The position numbers and the translations under genes are program-made. From Pseudomonadota bacterium (GTDB lineage Bacteria > Pseudomonadota > Alphaproteobacteria > Rhizobiales > Xanthobacteraceae): DNA of 14,945 nt. The notes under the pieces are model-generated. The model did no database searches. It had not been told where the DNA came from and saw nothing but the letters and a program-made list of their open reading frames with translations. This document shows positions 1-6,375 of the stretch, piece after piece; positions within the stretch are counted from its first letter, which is position 1, and each line of letters starts with the position of its first letter. The DNA is taken from contig JAEYTJ010000373.1 of the NCBI GenBank assembly GCA_023434095.1, positions 1 to 14,945 of the forward strand, written 5' to 3'.

Positions 1-1
1 G

Positions 2-847
2 GCCAATGGCGAGCGCTGGACCGGGCTCTATGCCGGCGGCTCGGTCGGCTACGGCTTCGGCGCGGTCAACGGTACTACGACGCTGGCGGATGGCAGCTAC
101 GCTCCCCGTGCCTTCAGCGAGTCGGCCGATGAGCGGTTCAGCGGCGGCCTCTGGGGCGGGCAGGTCGGCTACAGCTACCAGTTCTCCAATGGCGTCGTGA
201 TCGGTGCCGAGGCGGACTATCTTCATGCTGGCACGGGAAGTTCGAGTGTCCTCGGCGCCACCGAGGGCGCCGCCCTGATCGCCAATCGCATGCAGGAGGC
301 CCAGACCGACTATTCCTTCGACTGGATGACGACCCTCCGCGCGAAGGCTGGCTACGCGTTTTCCGACCAGTGGCTGGTCTATGGCACGGCGGGCGTCGCC
401 TTCCTGCGTGAAACCGAGAAGCGGACGCAGTACATCACCAACTTCGCGGACGCGACCAATCCCGGCGGAACCCGGACGGAGATCAGCTTTGCGGAGACCG
501 TCGCGCAGACCCGCACGGGCTTCACCTTCGGCGGCGGCGCGGAATACGCGATCAATGATCGATGGTCGGTCAAGGCCGAGTATTCCTTCGCCGGATTCGA
601 TACCGAGAGCTTCATGTTCTGGAAGGCGCGCTCGGGCGTGACCAAGACCTATGCCAAGCAGGTCGGCACCGTCTTGGCCGTGCGCAACCAGACCGCATGT
701 GGCCTCCTCGGGGGTCGGTGGTGCGATCTGGTCGAGCGGCCGGTCTATGAGGACGTGATCGGCACCTCCACCATCGCCGATGGCCGCGACGCCTCCAATT
801 CGGCGTCTTTCCAGGCGGTCAAGATCGGCCTTAATTATCGGTTCTGA
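2..847 (+). CDS. Omp25/Omp31-family outer-membrane beta-barrel protein, 5' end missing
   Basis: The frame is open from base 2 to the TGA at 845-847, giving 281 visible residues; the start and signal peptide lie outside the window. The visible N-terminus has the WTGLYAGGSVGYGFG pattern that begins the barrel in Omp25/Omp31/RopB proteins, followed by alternating amphipathic strands rich in Gly and aromatic residues. It ends in NYRF, with the C-terminal Phe typical of BAM-assembled barrels. By family these are abundant outer-membrane proteins of alphaproteobacteria with structural or weak porin roles. The protein is longer than usual (family members are about 210-250 residues). A large last loop before the final strand carries two cysteines, at codons 698-700 and 722-724, which could form a disulfide. 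The family call is firm; any specific role is unknown. Confidence 0.88.
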   Translation, partial: ANGERWTGLYAGGSVGYGFGAVNGTTTLADGSYAPRAFSESADERFSGGLWGGQVGYSYQFSNGVVIGAEADYLHAGTGSSSVLGATEGAALIANRMQEAQTDYSFDWMTTLRAKAGYAFSDQWLVYGTAGVAFLRETEKRTQYITNFADATNPGGTRTEISFAETVAQTRTGFTFGGGAEYAINDRWSVKAEYSFAGFDTESFMFWKARSGVTKTYAKQVGTVLAVRNQTACGLLGGRWCDLVERPVYEDVIGTSTIADGRDASNSASFQAVKIGLNYRF

Positions 848-857
848 GCGGCTCGCC

Positions 858-884
858 GCCGCCGCCCGGAAGCCGGGCGGCGGC
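858..884 (+). terminator. Strong GC hairpin after the outer-membrane protein gene
   Basis: A perfect 12-bp stem (GCCGCCGCCCGG, 858-869, pairing with 873-884) closes on a 3-base AAG loop, 10 bases after the stop codon. A short TTTT (894-897) follows 9 bases later, so it is not a textbook U-tract terminator. Position and stem strength suggest transcription of the outer-membrane gene ends here. Confidence 0.7.
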
Positions 885-962
885 CTCCACGGCTTTTCCG
901 CCGAAGCGGTGAGACCGTCAGCTATCTGTCAGGCCTTCTGTCCGACATTCGCCGCGAGAGTG

Positions 963-976
963 GCGATCGTGATCGC
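963..976. repeat. Short palindrome upstream of the glycosyltransferase gene
   Basis: GCGATC-GT-GATCGC is a perfect 6-bp inverted repeat with a 2-bp centre, 33 bases before the start at 1010. It lies in the 162-base gap (848-1009), which otherwise holds only the preceding hairpin. I see no convincing -35/-10 pair in this gap. The palindrome could be a dimeric regulator site, but GATC-centred palindromes arise easily in GC-rich DNA, so its role is speculative. Confidence 0.3.
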
Positions 977-1009
977 AACGGGCGACGTCACGGTCGAGCG
1001 GGTGAATGA

Positions 1010-3145
1010 ATGGCTGGCAGCGGACAGCCTCCGGCATGGCGCGGAGAGCGATCGCAATGGTTCGGTTCGACGGGTGCTCCGCCTGAGACGGGCGGTGCCT
1101 CGTGGGGCGTGCTTTTCGTCCGGCGTCTCGTGGGGGCCGGCCAGGTCATCCCCGCCAATGCCGCGGCGCGTGCCGCCGTCGCCGGCTTCGCGGGCATGAC
1201 GGTCGACCTCGCGGCCTTCCTGATCTTGCTGGGTCTCGGCGCGGGGCTGACGGGCGCGCAGCTCGCGAGCTTCGGTCTCGCCACCCTTTGCCATTATGGG
1301 CTCGTCCTGCGCCGCGCCGTCGCCGAGGGCGCGGTGCCGACCGCTTCGCCGCGGTCCGGGCTTTACGCCCGCGTGCTGGTCGTCGTTCTGCTGGCGCTTG
1401 CGCTCCGGAGCGGCGTGCTGGCAACTGCGGCCGGCCTCCTCGGCTTGCCGGCGCCCCTGGCCCTCCTTCCCGCGATCGGCGTGACGGCGATCGTCTGCAC
1501 CTTGGGAACGGCCTTCTTCATTGGGCCGGGCGTGCCAGCGCCTCTCTCCAGGGCGGCACGATGGCGGCTCGCCGCCCTAGGCGTGGTGGCTTACAGCATG
1601 ATGCTGCGCCTCCTGTTCCTCGGCGTCGCCGAACTGATGCCTCAGGAAGCCTATTACTGGAACTACGCGCAGCATCTCGACATCGGCTATCTCGACCATC
1701 CGCCGATGGTGGCGTGGCTGATCTGGCTCGGCACGGGGATTTTCGGCACCAGCGAATTCGGCGTCCGCATCGCCGCCTGGCTCTGCTGGGGCGTGACCGC
1801 GCTCTTCACCTTCGGCTTGGCGGGACGCCTGTTCGGGCGGTCGGCCGCCTTCGTCAGCGTGATGCTGGTGGCGGCACTGCCGTTCTATTTCGGCACCGGG
1901 CTTGTCATGACACCGGACGCGCCGCTGACCGCCTGCTGGGCCGGCACGCTGTATTTCCTGGAGCGTGCGCTGCGCGGCGGGCGCGCCGGCGCCTGGTGGG
2001 GCGCCGGCCTGTGCCTCGGCCTCGGCCTGCTCTCGAAATACACCATCGTCCTGCTGGTGCCGGCGGCCCTCCTGTTCATGCTGCTCGACCCGCGGGCGCG
2101 GGCCTGGTTCAGGCGCCCGGAGGCCTATCTCTCGGCCGGATTGGCGGTGCTTCTGTTCTCACCGGTCATTCTCTGGAATCTCGAGAATGGTCTCGCCTCC
2201 TTCGCTTTTCAGAGCTCGCGCCGCATCGAGGGTGCGTTCCGCTTCTCGCTGCCGGAGCTGCTGCTCGGCGCAGCCGGCCTGCTGACGCCCACCGTGCTGG
2301 TGGCCGCCCTGGCCGTGCTCTGGCTGCGGGAGCGGGCCGTGCGGCCGCAGGCGCCGGGCGTGGTCGTCGGCGCCGGGCCCGCGCCGGTCCGGGAAAACCA
2401 GCCTGAGCCCTGGCTGTTCGTCGGTCTCTTCACCCTCGTTCCGCTCGCCGTCTTCGTCGTCTTCAGCCTGTTTCACATGTCGCGGCTCAACTGGACCGGC
2501 CCGCTCTGGCTGGCGGTGCTGCCGGCGGTGGCCGCGAGCCTTCTCGCGGCGAGCGACCCTGTCGGCGCCGTCCAGCGGCACCTGCAGCGCGCCTTCATGC
2601 CGACGGTCGCCATCTGCCTCGTGCTCTACGGTCTCGGCCTGAACTATCTCGTCGCGGGCCTGCCCGGGCTCGAACGTATCGCGCCGTTCCCGGCCGTACC
2701 GCTCGCCTGGAGCCGCTTCGGCGCCGAGGCCGCAGAGCTCGCCGACGAGGTGAAGGTCTCGCAAGGGCAGGAGCCACTGCTGATCGGGCTGGACACCTAT
2801 AATATTGCGAGCGAACTGGCCTTCTATGCCGCAGGCGCCCATGCCGCGCATGGAATCTCCGTGGGCCGGGGCGTCCTCGGCCAGCCCGCCCTCATGTATG
2901 GCTACTGGTACCGCCCCGAAACGGCGGTCGACCGGCCGGCCGTGCTGTTCGCCTTCACGCGCCGGCAGATCGAGAACCCGTCGCTGGCCGCTTCGTTCGA
3001 GGAGCTTGGCGAGGTGAAGCAGCGCGAGGTGACGCGCAATGGCCGGGTGGAAGGCCACTTCTACTACCGGATCGGGCGCCTTGCGGCTCAGCCTGCGCCA
3101 TCCGGGGAGGCGCAGGCCTTCGCGGCCTCGATGGCCCGGGACTGA
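1010..3145 (+). CDS. GtrA-like domain fused to a GT-C (family 39, PMT/ArnT-like) membrane glycosyltransferase
   Basis: This 711-residue polytopic inner-membrane protein has two parts. Residues about 50-172 form four hydrophobic segments in two pairs, each pair ending in a polar stretch, resembling GtrA proteins that help flip polyprenyl-phosphate sugars. From about 185 onward it is a GT-C enzyme: the first periplasmic loop holds QEAYYW (Glu213) and the DHPP motif (229-232) seen in PMT_2/ArnT-like transferases, followed by many membrane helices and a soluble C-terminal tail from about 565. Such enzymes move a sugar from a polyprenyl-phosphate donor to lipid A, glycan or protein on the periplasmic side. 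An in-frame TGA at 1007-1009 bars an earlier start. The first 40 residues look nonconserved and the upstream GAGCGGG is a weak ribosome site, so GTG at 1109 is an alternative. The donor and acceptor cannot be read from the sequence. Confidence 0.83.
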   Translation: MAGSGQPPAWRGERSQWFGSTGAPPETGGASWGVLFVRRLVGAGQVIPANAAARAAVAGFAGMTVDLAAFLILLGLGAGLTGAQLASFGLATLCHYGLVLRRAVAEGAVPTASPRSGLYARVLVVVLLALALRSGVLATAAGLLGLPAPLALLPAIGVTAIVCTLGTAFFIGPGVPAPLSRAARWRLAALGVVAYSMMLRLLFLGVAELMPQEAYYWNYAQHLDIGYLDHPPMVAWLIWLGTGIFGTSEFGVRIAAWLCWGVTALFTFGLAGRLFGRSAAFVSVMLVAALPFYFGTGLVMTPDAPLTACWAGTLYFLERALRGGRAGAWWGAGLCLGLGLLSKYTIVLLVPAALLFMLLDPRARAWFRRPEAYLSAGLAVLLFSPVILWNLENGLASFAFQSSRRIEGAFRFSLPELLLGAAGLLTPTVLVAALAVLWLRERAVRPQAPGVVVGAGPAPVRENQPEPWLFVGLFTLVPLAVFVVFSLFHMSRLNWTGPLWLAVLPAVAASLLAASDPVGAVQRHLQRAFMPTVAICLVLYGLGLNYLVAGLPGLERIAPFPAVPLAWSRFGAEAAELADEVKVSQGQEPLLIGLDTYNIASELAFYAAGAHAAHGISVGRGVLGQPALMYGYWYRPETAVDRPAVLFAFTRRQIENPSLAASFEELGEVKQREVTRNGRVEGHFYYRIGRLAAQPAPSGEAQAFAASMARD

Positions 3146-3156
3146 ACGGCCCGGGC
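3134..3156. terminator. Possible shared hairpin between convergent genes
   Basis: GCCCGGG (3134-3140) and CCCGGGC (3150-3156) form a 7-bp inverted repeat with a 9-base loop spanning the glycosyltransferase stop codon. It sits between two convergent genes only 27 bases apart, so one stem could serve both strands. Neither side has a T tract, and the stem core is self-palindromic, so this is a weak call. Confidence 0.3.
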
Positions 3157-3172
3157 AGCGGGCGTCCAGACC

Positions 3173-4024
3173 TTAACGTCCAAGGCGCGCGGCGTGCCAG
3201 GCGATATGGTCGGCCATGAAGGACGATATGAAGAAATAGGAATGGTCGTAGCCCTCGCGCAGGTTCAGCGTGAGGGGGATGCCGGCAGCCTTGCAGGCGT
3301 CGGCTAGAAGATGCGGCCGCAGGCCGGTCTGCAGGAACGGATCGGCCCCGCCCTGATCGACAAGGAATTCGGGGAAGCGCCTTCCGTCCTCGATCAGCGC
3401 CACCGCGTCATAGGCCCGCCAGCCAGTCTTATCCGGGCCGAGATATTTCTCCAGCGCCGGCCGCGACCAGTCCGCCGTGCTCGGCTGGACGATCGGCGCG
3501 AAGGCCGAGCAGCTCGCGAAGCGGTCCGGGTGCTTCAGCGCCAGGGTCAGCGCGCCGTGCCCGCCCATCGAATGGCCGAAGATGCCCTGCCGGCTCATAT
3601 CCGCCGGAAAATGGTCCGCGAGGAGGGCGGTAAGTTCGTCGATAAGGTAGGAGTACATCCGGTAATGGGTGGCATAGGGCGCCTGCGTGGCGTCGAGGTA
3701 GAAGCCGGCGCCGGAGCCGAACTGCCAGTTCTCCGGCTCGTCCGGCACCATGTCGCCGCGCGGGCTGGTGTCCGGCGCGACGATGATGACGCCATGGGCG
3801 GCCGCGGCGGCGCGGTACTCGCCCTTTTCCATCACATTGGCATGGGTGCAGGTGAGGCCCGAAAGATACCACAGCACCGGAACGGGTCCCTGCGCCGCCT
3901 GCGGCGGCACGAAGACGGCGAAGGTCATCGGCGTGCCGGTCACCTGCGAGTCGTGCCGGTAGACGCCCTGCACGCCGCCATGCGACTTCGCGGTGCTGAT
4001 CGTCTCCATCGATAAGGTACCCAT
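3173..4024 (-). CDS. fghA: S-formylglutathione hydrolase
   Basis: This cytosolic alpha/beta hydrolase of the esterase D family cleaves S-formylglutathione to formate and glutathione, the last step of glutathione-dependent formaldehyde oxidation. At 283 residues it has the usual length. The nucleophile is Ser152 in GHSMGG; Asp228 in DQGGADPF and His261 in GYDHSYFF complete the expected triad. LSGLTCTHANVMEKGEYR (54-71) is a conserved family block. The start at 4024 shares one base with the stop of the upstream dehydrogenase (TGATG), which indicates translational coupling. Met6 (4009) is a possible alternative start, because similarity to the family begins around METISTAKSHGG. It is the last gene of the frmR operon. 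The assignment is secure from motifs and context. Confidence 0.96.
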   Translation of the reverse strand: MGTLSMETISTAKSHGGVQGVYRHDSQVTGTPMTFAVFVPPQAAQGPVPVLWYLSGLTCTHANVMEKGEYRAAAAAHGVIIVAPDTSPRGDMVPDEPENWQFGSGAGFYLDATQAPYATHYRMYSYLIDELTALLADHFPADMSRQGIFGHSMGGHGALTLALKHPDRFASCSAFAPIVQPSTADWSRPALEKYLGPDKTGWRAYDAVALIEDGRRFPEFLVDQGGADPFLQTGLRPHLLADACKAAGIPLTLNLREGYDHSYFFISSFMADHIAWHAARLGR

Positions 4025-5151
4025 CAGTAGATCACCACGGACCGGATCGACTTGCCTTCATGCATCAGGTCGAAGGCGGTGTTGATCTCGTCGAGCGGCA
4101 TGGTGTGGGTGATGAGATCGTCGATGTTGATCTTGCCCTCCATGTACCAGTCGACGATCTTCGGCACGTCGGTGCGCCCGCGCGCGCCGCCGAAGGCGGA
4201 ACCGCGCCAGTTGCGCCCGGTAACGAGCTGGAACGGTCGGGTGGCGATTTCCGCCCCGGCCGGCGCCACGCCGATGACGATGGAGGTGCCCCAGCCGCGA
4301 TGGCAGGCTTCCAGCGCCTGGCGCATCACGTTCACATTGCCGGTGCAGTCGAAGGTGAAGTCGGCGCCGCCATCGGTGAGGTCCTGGATCGCCTGCACCA
4401 CCTTGTCACTGCCGACCTCCAGCGGGTTGATGAAGTCGGTCATGCCGAACTTCTTCGCCATCTCGACCTTGGCCGGGTTGATGTCGACGCCGATGATCTT
4501 GTCCGCCCCCACCATGCGGGCGCCCTGGATCACGTTGAGGCCGATGCCGCCAAGGCCGAAGACCACGACATTGGCGCCCGGCCACACCTTGCCGGTATAG
4601 ACCACCGCGCCGATGCCGGTGGTGACGCCGCAGCCGATGTAGCAGATCTTGTCGAAGGGCGCGTCCTCGCGCACCTTGGCCAGCGCGATCTCCGGCAGAA
4701 CGGTGAAGTTGGAGAAGGGCGAGCAGCCCATGTAATGGAAGATCTCGCCGCTCTGGGCGCCCACCCGCTCGCAGGAGAAGCGGGTCGTGCGGTCCGGCAT
4801 CAGCCCCTGGCCCTGGGTGGCGCGGATCGACGTGCACAGGTTGGAGCGCTGCGACAGGCAGGTTTTGCACTGCCGGCATTCCGGCGTGTAGAGCGGAATG
4901 ACATGGTCGCCCACCTTCAGCGAGGTGACGCCGGCCCCCACCTCGCGCACGATTCCCGCGCCTTCATGGCCGAGAATGGCGGGGAACTTGCCTTCGGAAT
5001 CCAGGCCGTCCAGCGTATAGGCGTCGGTGTGGCAGACGCCGGTGGCCATGATCTCGACCAGCACCTCGCCGGGCTTCGGCCCGCCGATCTCGATGGTCTC
5101 GATGGTCAGCGGCTTCTTGGCTTCCCAGGCGACGGCGGCACGCGATTTCAT
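4024..5151 (-). CDS. frmA: S-(hydroxymethyl)glutathione dehydrogenase / class III alcohol dehydrogenase
   Basis: This zinc- and NAD-dependent enzyme oxidises S-hydroxymethylglutathione, the spontaneous adduct of formaldehyde and glutathione, to S-formylglutathione; the family also reduces S-nitrosoglutathione. The 375 residues match the usual length. Catalytic zinc ligands are visible as Cys40, His62-Glu63 and Cys174, and the structural zinc site as Cys92, Cys95, Cys98 and Cys106. The Rossmann fold shows GLGGIG at 199-204 and an NAD-type acidic residue, Asp223, at the end of the second strand. The ribosome site AGAGGGAGAAG sits just before the ATG. It follows frmR by 27 bases and shares one base with fghA, so all three are co-transcribed. 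The same gene is called adhC, adhI or flhA in other alphaproteobacteria. Confidence 0.97.
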   Translation of the reverse strand: MKSRAAVAWEAKKPLTIETIEIGGPKPGEVLVEIMATGVCHTDAYTLDGLDSEGKFPAILGHEGAGIVREVGAGVTSLKVGDHVIPLYTPECRQCKTCLSQRSNLCTSIRATQGQGLMPDRTTRFSCERVGAQSGEIFHYMGCSPFSNFTVLPEIALAKVREDAPFDKICYIGCGVTTGIGAVVYTGKVWPGANVVVFGLGGIGLNVIQGARMVGADKIIGVDINPAKVEMAKKFGMTDFINPLEVGSDKVVQAIQDLTDGGADFTFDCTGNVNVMRQALEACHRGWGTSIVIGVAPAGAEIATRPFQLVTGRNWRGSAFGGARGRTDVPKIVDWYMEGKINIDDLITHTMPLDEINTAFDLMHEGKSIRSVVIY

Positions 5152-5178
5152 GGACTTCTCCCTCTCGGATCTGGTCGG

Positions 5179-5460
5179 CTATTTCAGATAGGTGCGCAGG
5201 ATCTTCATGATGGCGTCCAGCTCGTCGTCGGCGGGGCGTGCGCCGGCCGCTCCGATGGCGTGACCGATGCTCTCGCGCAGATGGATGTCGAGCACCTCGG
5301 CCATCAGCCCGCCGGCGGCGCCGCGAAGGGCAGCGATCTGCTGCAGCAGCACGCCGCATTCGGCCTCCGCCTCGATCGCCCGCTCCAGCGCCTCGGCCTG
5401 ACCCTTGATGCGGCGCAGCCGCGTCAGCGCGCGCTTCTTGTCGTCGGGAGAGTGAGGCAT
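5179..5460 (-). CDS. frmR: FrmR, formaldehyde-responsive transcriptional repressor
   Basis: This 93-residue all-helical repressor belongs to the CsoR/RcnR (DUF156) family. It matches what I recall of E. coli FrmR over nearly its full length, including KKRALTRLRRIKGQ, ALERAIE and GGLMAEVL. Pro2 and Cys35, which formaldehyde cross-links between subunits in E. coli FrmR, are both present, as are His60 and Glu64. This supports formaldehyde sensing rather than copper or nickel sensing. The ATG at 5460 is chosen because it places Pro at position 2 and has AGGTGG six bases upstream; the frame is open further upstream but through noncoding DNA. It probably represses its own operon by binding the palindrome at 5502-5525. 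Confidence 0.95.
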   Translation of the reverse strand: MPHSPDDKKRALTRLRRIKGQAEALERAIEAEAECGVLLQQIAALRGAAGGLMAEVLDIHLRESIGHAIGAAGARPADDELDAIMKILRTYLK

Positions 5461-5501
5461 CCGGCACCACCTAGGCCGCTGGCCCTGAATTTCGGAAGCT
5501 T

Positions 5502-5525
5502 GAATATACTGGCGGGAGTATATTC
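5502..5525. promoter_or_regulatory. Predicted FrmR operator
   Basis: GAATATACT (5502-5510), GGCGGG (5511-5516) and AGTATATTC (5517-5525) form a perfect 9-bp inverted repeat around a G-rich centre. The core TACT-GGCGGG-AGTA closely resembles the TACT-G6-N-AGTA site known for RcnR, a member of the same family. It lies 41 bases before the frmR start and is a sharp AT-rich island in GC-rich DNA. Binding by FrmR is inferred from position and symmetry. Confidence 0.82.
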
Positions 5526-5530
5526 GCAAG
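5503..5530 (-). promoter_or_regulatory. Candidate frmR operon promoter overlapping the operator
   Basis: On the minus strand TATATT (5508-5503) can act as a -10 element, with CTTGCG (5530-5525) or TTGCGA (5529-5524) as a weak -35 at 16 or 15 bases. Both elements overlap the arms of the FrmR palindrome, so a bound repressor would block RNA polymerase. The predicted leader is about 36 bases. The -35 match is poor, as is common for alphaproteobacteria. Confidence 0.5.
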
Positions 5531-5553
5531 AGCCGGCCGGCGACGCGCGAGCT

Positions 5554-5580
5554 GGCGAGCCTGCTCTGCAGACGCTCGCC
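5554..5580 (-). terminator. Possible hairpin ending the biosynthesis/export operon
   Basis: GGCGAGC (5554-5560) pairs with GCTCGCC (5574-5580); the 13-base loop contains the palindrome TCTGCAGA (5565-5572). It begins 2 bases after the phosphopantetheinyl transferase stop codon and precedes the frmR promoter, a sensible place to stop transcription. There is no T tract, so it may be a weak terminator or fortuitous. Confidence 0.35.
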
Positions 5581-5582
5581 CT

Positions 5583-6374
5583 TCAATCCAGCGCGGCGAG
5601 TTCGCCAAGCCAGTTCCGGAGCAGATCGCGCGAGACGGTGCCCTCGCCCTCCTGCCACTGCGCCATGCGCGGGCGCACCACGGCAAGGGCGAAGGGCCCG
5701 GCCGCCAGAGCGAGTCCCTGATACTGGGCGAAGTTGGCGAATTGCGCCTCGACGCCGCCCGGCACCGGAGCGAGGCGTGCCACCTCCAGCAGGGCGAAGG
5801 GCACGGTGAGGCCCGTGCGCAACGCCTTGGAAAGCGCCTCCTTCAGGCACCACAGAAGCAGCAGGCGCTGCGCCTCGTCACCGGGGAGGACAGCGCGCGC
5901 GGCTTCCCGTTCCCGTTGCGTCGCCTGGTCGTTCAGCGCCGAAAGCGTCTCCGGTCGGGCCCGCTCCAGGTCGATCCCCATCGGGCAGGACTCGGGATGC
6001 GCGAGCGCGAGCGCGGCCCGGCCGGCATGGGCCAGCGTCACCTGCACATTGGCCCGGCCGGGCAAGGACACGACGGGCTGGCCGAACACGCCCGGCAGGA
6101 TGCGGATGTCGCGGGGGGCCACGTCGGGCGCGAGAAGGCCGAGGGCCTTCTTGGCCACCCACCGCCCGGCGAGCAGCGACTGGCGCCGCGCCGGGGCGAG
6201 GCGTTCGGTCAGCAGCGCGGCCTCCTCCGGCGCGAGCAGACCGCGGGCCGCGGCTTCCAGTTCCTCCAATGGCGCGGCGACCAGGGCCATCGCGCAATGG
6301 AAGCCGCGGCCTTCGGCGTCGAGGGCGAAGGTGGCTGCGCGGGCGAAGCCGGCCGGGGCGCCGTGTGCGGTCAT
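5583..6374 (-). CDS. Sfp-type 4'-phosphopantetheinyl transferase
   Basis: This cytosolic enzyme transfers the phosphopantetheine arm of coenzyme A to the active serine of carrier proteins, here presumably the carrier domains of the synthetase in the same operon. The 263 residues match the long, two-subdomain Sfp/EntD class. Motifs are in order: LAGRWVAKKAL (68-78), VTLAHAGRAALALA (112-125, His116), PMGIDLE (131-137, magnesium ligands Asp135 and Glu137) and LWCLKEALSKAL (174-185, Trp175, Lys178, Glu179, Lys183). The usual SHS around the histidine is AHA here. It starts one base after the permease stop (TGA-C-ATG), with GGAG inside the end of that gene serving as ribosome site, so it is translationally tied to the export genes. 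The family is certain; the carrier-domain partner is inferred from context. Confidence 0.92.
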   Translation of the reverse strand: MTAHGAPAGFARAATFALDAEGRGFHCAMALVAAPLEELEAAARGLLAPEEAALLTERLAPARRQSLLAGRWVAKKALGLLAPDVAPRDIRILPGVFGQPVVSLPGRANVQVTLAHAGRAALALAHPESCPMGIDLERARPETLSALNDQATQREREAARAVLPGDEAQRLLLLWCLKEALSKALRTGLTVPFALLEVARLAPVPGGVEAQFANFAQYQGLALAAGPFALAVVRPRMAQWQEGEGTVSRDLLRNWLGELAALD

Positions 6375-6375
6375 G

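Noticed and set aside
1048..1055. GCGATCGC octamer resembling the cyanobacterial HIP1 repeat
   Set aside because: A single copy in a GC-rich alphaproteobacterial-type sequence is expected by chance; no repeat family is visible in the window.
780..1199. 139-codon + strand open frame across the gap before the glycosyltransferase
   Set aside because: It overlaps two real genes in other frames, includes the terminator hairpin, and its product shows no domain or plausible ribosome site.
2159..3058. 299-codon minus-strand open frame inside the glycosyltransferase gene
   Set aside because: The + strand frame encodes continuous membrane helices and family motifs; the antisense product is Arg/Gly/Glu-rich and featureless.
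4060..5721. 553-codon open frame on the + strand opposite the dehydrogenase and frmR
   Set aside because: It is antisense to motif-rich genes with all catalytic residues in place. Its translation is Ala/Gly/Arg/His-rich with no recognisable domain, as expected from third-position GC bias.
5461..5853. Upstream extension of the frmR frame, giving a 224-residue product
   Set aside because: The added part overlaps the end of the phosphopantetheinyl transferase and the promoter/operator. FrmR homology begins exactly at MPHSPDDKKR, which also puts the functional Pro at position 2.
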